30,634 bases of DNA from Robiginitomaculum sp. (lineage in GTDB: Bacteria; Pseudomonadota; Alphaproteobacteria; Caulobacterales; Maricaulaceae), in NCBI GenBank assembly GCA_002733485.1, contig NVVU01000017.1:7553-38186 (forward strand), read 5' to 3'. Positions within the stretch are counted from its first letter, which is position 1. Each line of letters begins with the position of its first letter. Below the pieces are notes generated by a model. The model searched no databases, was not told where the DNA came from, and saw nothing but the letters and a program-made list of their open reading frames with translations. Positions 13,993 through 20,712 of the stretch are shown here, piece after piece. The position numbers and the translations under genes are program-made.

Positions 13993-16385
13993 ATTCCCAG
14001 TTCGTCGACGAGTTTTTGTGCCCCCAATACCGGGTCGGCAAAGGCCAGCGTATATAACGCGGGCCCTTCCAGCCATTCATTCAGTGCGTTGACCTGCGAA
14101 CCGGATAAATGCGCCCCTTGCTCGCCTGTGGCCGAAACCAGTGCCGCATCCAGCGCCCGGTGCAGACTGGCCTTTTCCAGCTTCACCTCTTTGTCAGGTC
14201 CCCGTTCCATCATAATCATGGCGCGTAAGACATATGGCTTTGGCTTGCCGTGCAGGTCGGCGGCCAGCAAACGCCCCTGCCCCCCGGATGACCAGTTTTG
14301 AAAGGCGAAAAGCGGCATGGAATCCAGTTCCGTGGTAACCACGTCCGCATCATCATCGTTAAGACGAACCGGCAGGACCAGCGGCATTACCCGTTTTGGT
14401 TTTTTCATGTCCAGCAAGATCCCACCACCATGACCCGCCTTTGCCAGTGCGCTGAACACCAAAGGCAAGGCGTCCTCCCACCCGCTCATCCGGCCAGCCG
14501 CAAAAAATACCGCCTCGCCATCGCTGATCGGCACCAGAGTGCCGGCAATGGCGATGTCGCTCTCTTTCATGGGGGCCTGTTCAAAAAGTGCGCGGGCAAC
14601 CACCTGCGCCACATTATCCAGCCCCAGCCCCGTGGTGACCAGTTGTGATCCCACCGCCAGTGCATACCCCACCGGCGCGTTTTGCACCGCAATATTCAGT
14701 CCGGTGTGCTTTTTGGCTTTCAAGGGCGCAAAGAGAGGACCAAGGCGGGCCGCCACCGCCGCGCAACCATAATCGAGGATGAGGGCGCATTTGCCAACCA
14801 TGAGAGGATCAGGGGGCAGGGTTTCTGGTGATGGTACCGGTGGTGTTTGGGGATGATCCTGATCGCCGGTATCGCGGCGAAGCAGGCCCAATTGCGCCCA
14901 GCTGGATAGGGCATCCCAGACATTTTCATGGATCATCCATTGCTCGTCTTCGCTGGGCGAGCCGTGGGCGGCCTCGTGCGCGGCAATCAGATCCTGCGCG
15001 ATGCCTTGCGGGTCGGCCCCATCAGCCACTTGCAGCCAGATCCAGCCTGACACCGGATTAGGGGTGTAGAGCGTGCCGTTTTTCTCAAAATAAAGCGCCA
15101 GTTCGTCTTCGGAAACGATCTCTATGGTCTGGTTCTGACGCAGGCGAACCGGCCGCAGTTCACGGCCAAGAACGGCGCGGGCGCTGATCATATCGCCATA
15201 GCGCGGCACCGGAAAAAACGACAGATAATCCTCAACACTGTCTTTGGCGGGAAACAGGCGCTGGAATCCCCCGGCGCGGGTCATCTCGTCTTCGCTCCGG
15301 CGGACAATGCGTTCGGCGCGATCAAGGCCGCTATAATCCACAACCGGTGCATTCAGCCCCAGCAAGGAAACCATATCGGCAACCATATTCCGCTTGATAA
15401 TGGTTTCGGTATCGCCGCCATCCTCAAGCCCGGCACAGACCTCCAGCGAAGGGCTGAGATTGCATTCCAGTATCCAGGGCTTGAGATCTGCATCCACCAG
15501 ACAATCCACCCCCAACAGCTCGTAACAGCCATTGGCCGGGGCCTTTTGCACATTGATCCGATTGCGCATGCGTTCGCGCACTGCCATCACCGTCAGGGTG
15601 ACCAGATCATGAATTTTGGCAAATAGCGCCTCATCATCATGGCCCTCATCGCGCAGCCATTGGCGATAATCACCAAGGCCGACAAACACCACCGGCGCAT
15701 CGGCATCGGTGTTGGTGGCGTTAATATCCGGATTGGTCAAATGGGCGAAAGGATTATCCGGGTCCTCTATATTATACGGCTCGGAGGCCAGTTTGGCGAA
15801 GCCTTCCTGGTGCATATAAAACCGCAATGGCTCAACCGAGCTGATCAGCACATAAAGACGCAGCACATATTTGCGATCATTCATGACATGGGGGTTGTCG
15901 ATATATTCCTGCACCATCCAGGTGTTTTCCAGCGGAATATTGGCAATGTCCTGCACCACTTCGATGCCGCGCCCGCGGGATGAGTTTTTGGGTTTTAAAA
16001 TCCAGCTCTTTTCCGGGTTCTGCACGGCGCAGTGTTGCAGTTCATGAAAATCATTGGGCATGGCATAAACCCGGGGGAAATATCCCATGCGCGCTCTGTT
16101 GGCGCGCGAAGCCTGGCGCTCACGCGCTGCCTTTAAGGTCTCATAGAGATAATCCTTGATGGTAAGGCCGTTATTGCCGGGAATGTGATTGATGGTTTTG
16201 GTGGCGTTCAATTGCTCGAACACATGGGGGTCGGGCATGCCGGTATACCAGCAGGTATCCCAGTTTTTCGCTGATCCAGGCTTCCAGATGGACTTGTCCA
16301 GCGCCTCGACAAAGAAGATGTCCTGTCCTGGTTCACGATTGCCGGCCAGCCAGTATCGACGTTGCGCTTTTCGCCTTGTACCCAT
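13989..16385 (-). CDS. TTL-like ATP-grasp / PqqD-like / HPr-kinase-like fusion protein
   Basis: This 798-residue protein has three parts. Residues ~20-345 are a tubulin-tyrosine-ligase-like ATP-grasp domain with the nucleotide loop I-L-K-P-K-N-S-S-R-G-R-G (129-140), W-M-V-Q-E-Y-I (156-162), K-Y-V-L-R-L-Y-V-L (172-180) and the metal-binding E-C-N of I-L-E-C-N-L-S-P-S-L-E (Glu307, Asn309). Residues ~405-505 look like a PqqD domain (L-Y-T-P-N-P-V-S-G-W-I-W ... G-I-A-Q-D-L), a leader-peptide-binding fold in peptide modification. Residues ~530-798 resemble HprK-like proteins that accompany PqqD, but the P-loop position reads A-G-R-M-S-G-W-E-D-A-L and lacks the GKS/T. TTL relatives ligate Glu, Gly or Tyr to acidic tails. 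The start is supported by GAGGGAT 6-7 nt upstream. A TTGACA (minus strand, 16440-16445) may be its -35 element. It is divergent from a Glu-rich cytochrome. Confidence 0.85.
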   Translation of the reverse strand: MGTRRKAQRRYWLAGNREPGQDIFFVEALDKSIWKPGSAKNWDTCWYTGMPDPHVFEQLNATKTINHIPGNNGLTIKDYLYETLKAARERQASRANRARMGYFPRVYAMPNDFHELQHCAVQNPEKSWILKPKNSSRGRGIEVVQDIANIPLENTWMVQEYIDNPHVMNDRKYVLRLYVLISSVEPLRFYMHQEGFAKLASEPYNIEDPDNPFAHLTNPDINATNTDADAPVVFVGLGDYRQWLRDEGHDDEALFAKIHDLVTLTVMAVRERMRNRINVQKAPANGCYELLGVDCLVDADLKPWILECNLSPSLEVCAGLEDGGDTETIIKRNMVADMVSLLGLNAPVVDYSGLDRAERIVRRSEDEMTRAGGFQRLFPAKDSVEDYLSFFPVPRYGDMISARAVLGRELRPVRLRQNQTIEIVSEDELALYFEKNGTLYTPNPVSGWIWLQVADGADPQGIAQDLIAAHEAAHGSPSEDEQWMIHENVWDALSSWAQLGLLRRDTGDQDHPQTPPVPSPETLPPDPLMVGKCALILDYGCAAVAARLGPLFAPLKAKKHTGLNIAVQNAPVGYALAVGSQLVTTGLGLDNVAQVVARALFEQAPMKESDIAIAGTLVPISDGEAVFFAAGRMSGWEDALPLVFSALAKAGHGGGILLDMKKPKRVMPLVLPVRLNDDDADVVTTELDSMPLFAFQNWSSGGQGRLLAADLHGKPKPYVLRAMIMMERGPDKEVKLEKASLHRALDAALVSATGEQGAHLSGSQVNALNEWLEGPALYTLAFADPVLGAQKLVDELGI

Positions 16386-16633
16386 CGTGATCCCTCATAC
16401 ATTTACATTGCGACGAATGAGCATGACTGTGACGATATATGTCAAGCGCTCACCGCCCCTGAACCCTGAGACAAAGCTGCACCTCTCGAAAATGTTACCA
16501 CAGCGAGGTTACATGTGTTTTGCTTCGCACAAGGCCTGTCCATAGCCTGTAGGAATCGGGTGCATTTTGCGCCGAACTCATCACTGCGTTTCCATGCGCT
16601 GCCGCAGGCAGCCATCATGCTAAGGGGAAAACC
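16386..16633. promoter_or_regulatory. Shared 248-bp divergent promoter region of the TTL-like fusion and the Glu-rich cytochrome
   Basis: No coding frame is convincing here. On the minus strand TTGACA at 16440-16445 is a plausible -35 element for the fusion gene, though no good -10 is obvious. On the plus strand a perfect 6-bp stem with GCA loop (GCTGCC/GGCAGC, 16598-16612) lies just before the AAGGGGA ribosome site of the cytochrome gene and may affect translation. TTACATGT at 16513 is a partial match to the palindrome at 2876-2885, probably by chance. Confidence 0.4.
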
Positions 16634-17407
16634 ATGCAAGACCGTCAGGAAAAACGCCGAAAATTACTGAAAAATCTGGCCAAGGGCCTTTTGTACTCGA
16701 CACCATTAATGGTGGCGAGCATCGGCATCAGTCAGGCGGTCAGCGCCGAATCTGCTGCCTATGAACAGGCATCCGGCGAAGGCGAGGCCAAAGCCAAAAT
16801 GCACAAGGCCAAAGGTGAGGCCGAGGGCGAAGCCAAGGGTGAAGGCGAAGCCCACATGATGAAAGCCAAAGGCGAAGCTATGGGCGAAGCCAAGGGCGAA
16901 GGCGAAGCCCACATGATGAAAGCCAAAGGCGAAGCCAAGGGCGAGGCCGAAGGTGAGGCTAAAGGCGAAGCGGAAGGCGAAGCCAAGGGAGAGGCAGAAG
17001 GCGAAGCGGAAGGCGAAGCCAAGGGAGAGGCAGAAGGCGAAGCCGAAGGCAATCCCAAAGACATCAAACGCCCCATGTTCTCCAAAAAGTATAAAGGCGA
17101 CAGCAGCAATCTGGTCGCCCGCGGCAAAGAGCTTTATGGCGACTCATCACTTTCTACCAATGGCTTGAACTGCAATAGCTGCCATACCGATATGGCCGGC
17201 TATAACGATACCTTCAAAAATCCGTATCCTCACTATGTGGCCATGGGAAAAGACATTTATGGCCAGAAAAAACTGACGGCTGAATCCATGGTGCAGGTTT
17301 GCATGCAACAACCCATGGAAGCCAAGCCGCTGGCCTGGAATTCTGAAGAACTGGCCGCTCTTTCAGCCTATGTAGAGGTGCTGCAAAAAGAATACGCAGC
17401 CAAATAA
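16634..17407 (+). CDS. Exported c-type cytochrome with a Gly-Glu-Ala-rich N-terminal repeat
   Basis: The 257-residue protein begins with a signal peptide (~1-38) whose K-R-R-K-L-L-K start resembles a twin-arginine motif, hydrophobic L-L-Y-S-T-P-L-M-V-A-S-I and A-V-S-A before E39. Residues ~48-139 are a low-complexity array of G-E-A-x and G-E-G-E-A units with Lys, His and Met interruptions, including two exact 18-residue units starting at 65 and 84. Residues ~150-257 form a cytochrome c domain with haem site C180-N-S-C183-H184, a likely Met ligand in Q-Q-P-M228 and a helix P-L-A-W-N-S-E-E-L-A-A-L-S-A-Y, as in thiosulfate-dehydrogenase-like cytochromes. It is expected in the periplasm as an electron carrier. 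Glutamates in the repeat are candidate targets of the divergent TTL-like enzyme. Confidence 0.88.
   Translation: MQDRQEKRRKLLKNLAKGLLYSTPLMVASIGISQAVSAESAAYEQASGEGEAKAKMHKAKGEAEGEAKGEGEAHMMKAKGEAMGEAKGEGEAHMMKAKGEAKGEAEGEAKGEAEGEAKGEAEGEAEGEAKGEAEGEAEGNPKDIKRPMFSKKYKGDSSNLVARGKELYGDSSLSTNGLNCNSCHTDMAGYNDTFKNPYPHYVAMGKDIYGQKKLTAESMVQVCMQQPMEAKPLAWNSEELAALSAYVEVLQKEYAAK
16775..17050 (+). repeat. In-frame GEA-repeat tract
   Basis: About 92 codons of GGC/GAA/GCC-type triplets encode the Gly-Glu-Ala repeat. A 57-bp period is visible in the first half (units encoding GEAKGEGEAHMMKAKGEA) and 12-24-bp units (GEAE, GEAK) in the second, suggesting growth by slippage. The third-base variants (GAG/GAA, GGC/GGT/GGA) show that the array is not entirely recent. 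Confidence 0.9.
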
Positions 17408-17432
17408 GGACGAGCCTTTAGAATAAATGCAT

Positions 17433-17473
17433 ACCAACCTTGCGCCCACCATTACGGTGGGCGTATTGGTTTA
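17433..17473 (+). terminator. Stem-loop terminator after the Glu-rich cytochrome
   Basis: A perfect 8-bp GC-rich stem (CGCCCACC 17443-17450 with GGTGGGCG 17456-17463, loop ATTAC) is nested inside an outer ACCAA/TTGGT pair (17433-17437, 17466-17470) and followed by a short TTT. It lies 26 bp past the stop codon. The weak T-run lowers confidence that it acts alone. Confidence 0.7.
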
Positions 17474-17600
17474 AACTGGGCGTGGGGGCTTAAAAATGCT
17501 GGCGATCTCTGAACTTGCGTTCATTTTGAGTTCAACATTCACCAGCTAATATAACGCGTGAAAAGTTGCGAGCGTGCCTCGCCAAAATAAGGAATACACT

Positions 17601-17984
17601 ATGCGTACATCATCTCTTCTGCTCATCGGCAGCGCTTTGGCACTGACCGTAAATGCCGGTGCGGCTATGGCCGACACGACCGCCGGTGAAGCGGTATTCA
17701 AGAAATGCCGGGTTTGCCATTCGAACATCGAGGGCAAAAAGAAAGTTGGCCCCAGCCTTTATGGGGTGGTTGGCCGCACGCCGGGCACACTGGCCGGGTA
17801 TAAGTACAGTGCCTCAATGATTGATTTTGGTAAAACCGGTGCCGTCTGGGATGCCAAAACCTTAGGCACCTATCTGATCAAACCACGGGCGCTGGTCACC
17901 AAGACCAAAATGATGTTCCCGGGACTGAAGAAAGAGGCAGACCGGACAGCCGTCATTGAATATCTGGACAGTCTGGATAACTAA
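17601..17984 (+). CDS. Class I cytochrome c (cytochrome c2-like), periplasmic
   Basis: The 127-residue precursor has a Sec signal peptide (~1-24, ending A-A-M-A before D25), then a single class I cytochrome domain: haem attachment C36-R-V-C39-H40, V-G-P-S-L-Y-G-V-V-G-R, K-Y-S-x-S-M and the distal ligand region T-K-M104-M-F-P-G. It is a small soluble electron carrier of the c2/mitochondrial type. I use ATG 17601, preceded by AAGGA with a 7-nt gap; the GTG nine codons upstream (17574) would put charged residues before the signal peptide and has no ribosome site. It follows the Glu-rich cytochrome but is separated by a hairpin and probably has its own promoter. It converges on murA with a 9-bp gap. 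Confidence 0.93.
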   Translation: MRTSSLLLIGSALALTVNAGAAMADTTAGEAVFKKCRVCHSNIEGKKKVGPSLYGVVGRTPGTLAGYKYSASMIDFGKTGAVWDAKTLGTYLIKPRALVTKTKMMFPGLKKEADRTAVIEYLDSLDN

Positions 17985-17993
17985 TCGACCCTT

Positions 17994-19262
17994 TCAAGGG
18001 CCGCTTACCCGTTTAATATCGGCACCCAGCGCGCCCAGCTTGCGCTCCAGCCCTTCAAAGCCGCGATCCAGGTGGTAGACCCGATTAACCTCGGTCTGCC
18101 CCTTTGCGGCGAGACCGGCAATAACCAGGCTGACACTGGCGCGCAAATCCGTCGCCATTACCGGTGCTCCATGCAGAACTTCTACGCCGTGCACCACCGC
18201 TTCGCGGCCATGCACGGTGATGTCTGCACCCAGCCGCGATAGCTCCGGCGCATGCATAAAACGGTTTTCAAATATGGTTTCTCGTATGATTGATGCCCCT
18301 TCGGCGCGGCAAACCACCGCCATGAATTGCGCCTGTAAATCGGTGGGAAAACCGGGATAGGCCTGGGTTTCCACATCGGCGGCCTGGCAGCGCCGATCAG
18401 ACTGGATAATGCGTACACTCTGCTCATCCACGAGCTGCACCGAAACACCAATGGCTCGCATGCGGTCCCACAGCGCTCCCAAATGCGCCGGGTCACAGTT
18501 TTTAATACACACATCGCCGCCGGTGGCCGCTACTGCCAGCGCATAGGTGCCGGCCTCGATACGATCCGGCACCACCCGGTGCGTGGCGCTGTTCAGATGG
18601 TCCACCCCGGTAATGATGATCCGGGCACTACCGCCGCCCTCAACCCTGGCTCCCATGGCGTTCAGACACGCGGCCAGATCCGCAATCTCCGGCTCCCGCG
18701 CCGCATTTTCCAACACGGTTTCGCCCCTGGCCAGCACCGCCGCCAGCATGGCATGTTCGGTGGCGCCCACGGAAACGAATGGAAAGTTGATCATCGCCCC
18801 GTGCAGCCCTTTGGGGGCCTTGGCCAAGGCATAGCCCTCGTCCAGCTCGATCTGCGCCCCCATGGCCTCCAGCGCCTTGAGGTGCAGATCCACCGGGCGC
18901 GCACCAATGGCACAACCGCCAGGCAGGGACACCCGCGCCCGGCCCCGCCGGGCCAATAGCGGCCCCAGCACATTAAACGTCGCGCGCATTTTGCGCACCA
19001 GATCATAGGGGGCATAGGGTTCGGCCAACGCCTTGGCATGCAACACCATGGACGAGCCGTTTTGGCGGCTCACCTCAACGCCTAAATGTTTCAGCAGCTG
19101 CGCCATAAAGCGGGTATCTGCCAGATCGGGCATATTGGTCAGCGTCAAGGGCTCATCACACAATAGAGACGCCGCCATCAGCTTTAATGCCGAGTTTTTG
19201 GCACCATTAATGCGGACGTCTCCCTTTAGAGGATTGCCGCCATTTATCAGAATACGATCCAT
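17994..19262 (-). CDS. murA: UDP-N-acetylglucosamine 1-carboxyvinyltransferase
   Basis: The 422-residue protein is a full-length MurA, which transfers enolpyruvate from PEP to UDP-GlcNAc in the first committed step of peptidoglycan synthesis in the cytoplasm. Landmarks are G-A-K22-N23-S-A-L, the R-x-x-F-N-V-L-G-P-L-L-A-R segment, the active-site Cys117 in L-P-G-G-C-A-I-G-x-R-P-V-D-L-H, and Asp308 in Y-P-G-F-P-T-D-L-Q-A-Q-F. The Cys makes it the fosfomycin-sensitive type by family knowledge. The start fits the family N-terminus (M-D-R-I-L-I-N-G-G), yet the upstream minus-strand bases CCCTCCCC contain no Shine-Dalgarno sequence, so translation may be leaderless or coupled to the small upstream gene. 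Confidence 0.97.
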   Translation of the reverse strand: MDRILINGGNPLKGDVRINGAKNSALKLMAASLLCDEPLTLTNMPDLADTRFMAQLLKHLGVEVSRQNGSSMVLHAKALAEPYAPYDLVRKMRATFNVLGPLLARRGRARVSLPGGCAIGARPVDLHLKALEAMGAQIELDEGYALAKAPKGLHGAMINFPFVSVGATEHAMLAAVLARGETVLENAAREPEIADLAACLNAMGARVEGGGSARIIITGVDHLNSATHRVVPDRIEAGTYALAVAATGGDVCIKNCDPAHLGALWDRMRAIGVSVQLVDEQSVRIIQSDRRCQAADVETQAYPGFPTDLQAQFMAVVCRAEGASIIRETIFENRFMHAPELSRLGADITVHGREAVVHGVEVLHGAPVMATDLRASVSLVIAGLAAKGQTEVNRVYHLDRGFEGLERKLGALGADIKRVSGP

Positions 19263-19336
19263 GGGGAGGGATTAGAGAGCTAAAAAGGCAAGGGCAAGCG
19301 CAAATCATGGTGTTTTTTGGATGCCACTGGCCTGCG

Positions 19337-19486
19337 CTAGGACGCCGACTTGGCCTTGCCCGCCTTGCGGCGGCGCAAATTGGCCCTAAGGGCTTCGGCC
19401 AAACGCTCTTCCTTGGTTTGAGGTGCGGCCTTTTTTGGTTTGTTTTTACTCTCGTCCGCAGATTTACGCATAAAAAAAGCATCCAT
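19337..19486 (-). CDS. Small conserved basic protein (49 aa) upstream of murA
   Basis: This 49-residue frame reads M-D-A-F-F-M-R-K-S-A-D-E, then a Lys/Pro-rich stretch and a helix E-E-R-L-A-E-A-L-R-A-N-L-R-R-R-K-A-G-K. Short proteins with a near-identical E-R-L-A-x-A-L-R-x-N-L-x-R-R-K-A core recur in Alphaproteobacteria, often near murA in my recollection, so I regard it as real. The high Lys/Arg content suggests nucleic-acid or ribosome binding; its function is unknown. It lies 74 bp upstream of murA on the same strand. An internal ATG (19471) could be the true start; neither has a strong ribosome site. Confidence 0.65.
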   Translation of the reverse strand: MDAFFMRKSADESKNKPKKAAPQTKEERLAEALRANLRRRKAGKAKSAS

Positions 19487-19596
19487 TTGCACAAGGAATG
19501 TGACTGTACCCTTTATCTCGCCCGATCACTGGGTTATATGCGCAGCCCAGCAGGCGTTTGTCTACGCAGATATTTCGACTGTCTGGCATGAAAAGG

Positions 19597-19671
19597 GCCG
19601 CAGTAGCTCAGTGGTAGAGCGCGTCATTGGTAATGACGAGGTCGGGAGTTCGACTCTCCCCTGTGGCACCA
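19597..19671 (+). tRNA. tRNA-Thr (anticodon GGT)
   Basis: The 75-nt cloverleaf includes an encoded 3' CCA (19669-19671). The acceptor stem is GCCGCAG/CTGTGGC (one G-U), the D arm contains AGCTCAGTGGTAGAGC, the anticodon stem is CGTCA/TGACG with loop TTGGTAA (GGT at 19629-19631), and the T arm is GGGAGTTCGACTCTCCC. It is followed by a T-run (TTTTTT) that may help end transcription. No duplicated 3' end is visible downstream that would mark an integrated element. Confidence 0.97.
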
Positions 19672-19695
19672 TTTTTTGATCTCGCGGCTATGCCC

Positions 19696-19761
19696 CCGGA
19701 TCAGGTCCGGGATCACGCCTCCGATGAGGCGGCGAACTATCGCCGGGGCGCCGTTGCGCCC
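19696..19761. repeat. Four tandem perfect stem-loops
   Basis: In 66 bp there are four consecutive inverted repeats: CCGGA/TCCGG (19696-19710), GCCTC/GAGGC with CGAT loop (19717-19730), CGGCGA/TCGCCG with ACTA loop (19730-19745) and GGGCG/CGCCC (19746-19761). The first resembles the GGATCAAGTCCGG-type repeat arms common in Alphaproteobacteria. No coding or tRNA function fits. Confidence 0.7.
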
Positions 19762-19794
19762 TTGGGGACTAGATTTTCTTTATACCTATCATCT

Positions 19795-19872
19795 GTCATT
19801 GCCGGGCCAGTTCCGGCAATCCAGAGTAGTTTTGAAACGGAACGGGATTACCCGGACAAACCAGGTAATGAC
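19795..19872. repeat. 78-bp imperfect palindromic dispersed element, copy B
   Basis: This is the second copy of the element at 12151-12228, in the same orientation and exactly the same length, with end blocks GTCATTGCCGG and TAATGAC and internal CGGCAATCCAGAG and GGATTACCCGGAC conserved. The two copies differ mainly in the presumed loop and in the arm following GCCGG. Confidence 0.85.
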
Positions 19873-20129
19873 ATCCATAACATAGCCATGCCTCGAGGCC
19901 CGACTGCGCCTTCGCACCGAACCATGAGGCCAATATTATTTTTATATTGAAAGTAAGCGGAGTTGCACCCGATCTTATTTTTTGGAATATGGTCATGTTG
20001 CCCCCTAGCCGAGCTGGACCGTAGCACATGTCCATCTTCGTATAAAATGACACAGACCTAAATTGGTGCCTATGAGACTGACGTCAGGCAGTATAAGGTT
20101 CTAAGCAATAATCGCATAGGAAAGAACAT

Positions 20130-20609
20130 ATGAAATTTACAATTATAAAATTACTTTTGAACAGAACAACCATAGGCATAACAGCGTTAGCTTTGGGGTC
20201 ATGTCAAACCGGCAAAGAACCACAAGCAAAGCTTGAAGCAGAAAATTTAAAAAAAGCCGTGCATTGCATTGATCTACTGGAAAACAAGCAAGATTTAGTG
20301 GCTTCGCGCCTCGAATGCTTTGATGAAAATTATATTCAACACACGCCTCGCATAGCTGATGGAAGAGATGCTGTATTAGATTACTTCGCGAATAGATTTG
20401 AAACCTATCCAGATTATGCGATGGAAATCAAACGAACGAGCGCAGACGAAGATTTAGTTTGGATACATCTGCACGCCAAACGTACCCCAGACAATCTTGG
20501 TGCCGCCGTCATCAATATTTTTCGCATGAAAGACGGAAAATTTGTCGAACACTGGAATGTCGGGCAAGCCGTACCAAAAGAGTCAAAAAACAACAACACA
20601 ATGTTTTAG
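20130..20609 (+). CDS. SnoaL-like (NTF2-fold) putative lipoprotein
   Basis: The 159-residue product begins with a basic segment and hydrophobic stretch ending A-L-A-L-G-S-C25-Q, a plausible lipobox, so it may be a membrane-anchored lipoprotein. Residues ~40-150 look like a SnoaL/NTF2-like domain: E-N-Y-I-Q-H-T-P-x-I-A-D-G-R-D-A-V-L-D-Y-F, W-I-H-L-H-A-K and the C-terminal I-F-R-M-K-D-G-K-F-V-E-H-W-N-V-G-Q. Members include polyketide cyclases, isomerases and many of unknown function; catalysis cannot be inferred. A good ribosome site (AGGAAAG, 5 nt) precedes the ATG. The gene is markedly more AT-rich and uses A/T-ending codons unlike its neighbours, suggesting recent transfer. Confidence 0.82.
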   Translation: MKFTIIKLLLNRTTIGITALALGSCQTGKEPQAKLEAENLKKAVHCIDLLENKQDLVASRLECFDENYIQHTPRIADGRDAVLDYFANRFETYPDYAMEIKRTSADEDLVWIHLHAKRTPDNLGAAVINIFRMKDGKFVEHWNVGQAVPKESKNNNTMF

Positions 20610-20712
20610 AGTCAGGACAAATATTTCGTCAGTGGCCTGATGCTTCTTAATTTGCATTGGTATGGGATCATGCAGATATAAATCTGCACCATAGGCGCTG
20701 ACGTCAGACAAC

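Larger units (their letters stand above)
19672..20129. other. Gene-free stretch after tRNA-Thr with stem-loops, a dispersed repeat and AT-rich DNA
   Basis: No credible coding frame is present. The left half holds four back-to-back hairpins (19696-19761) and copy B of the 78-bp element (19795-19872). The right half becomes AT-rich, with a CAATAT/ATATTG inverted pair (19931-19949), and ends at the palindrome CTGACGTCAG (20078-20087) and AGGAAAG ribosome site of the following lipoprotein gene. Confidence 0.6.

Noticed and set aside
16775..17050. Repeat tract considered as CRISPR or non-coding tandem repeat
   Set aside because: Units are in frame, have no spacers and sit inside an exported protein between signal peptide and haem domain.
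16759..17127. 122-residue Ser-Ala-Pro repeat frame antisense to the GEA tract
   Set aside because: It is the reverse complement of the GEA repeat and arises automatically; it has no independent start signal.
19207..19494. 95-residue minus-strand frame upstream of murA
   Set aside because: It overlaps the start of murA and reads through the region where a different frame (19337-19486) gives a conserved-looking small basic protein.
19597..19671. tRNA-Thr as an attachment site for an integrated element ending near 20.7 kb
   Set aside because: I find no duplicate of the tRNA 3' end downstream and no integrase gene.
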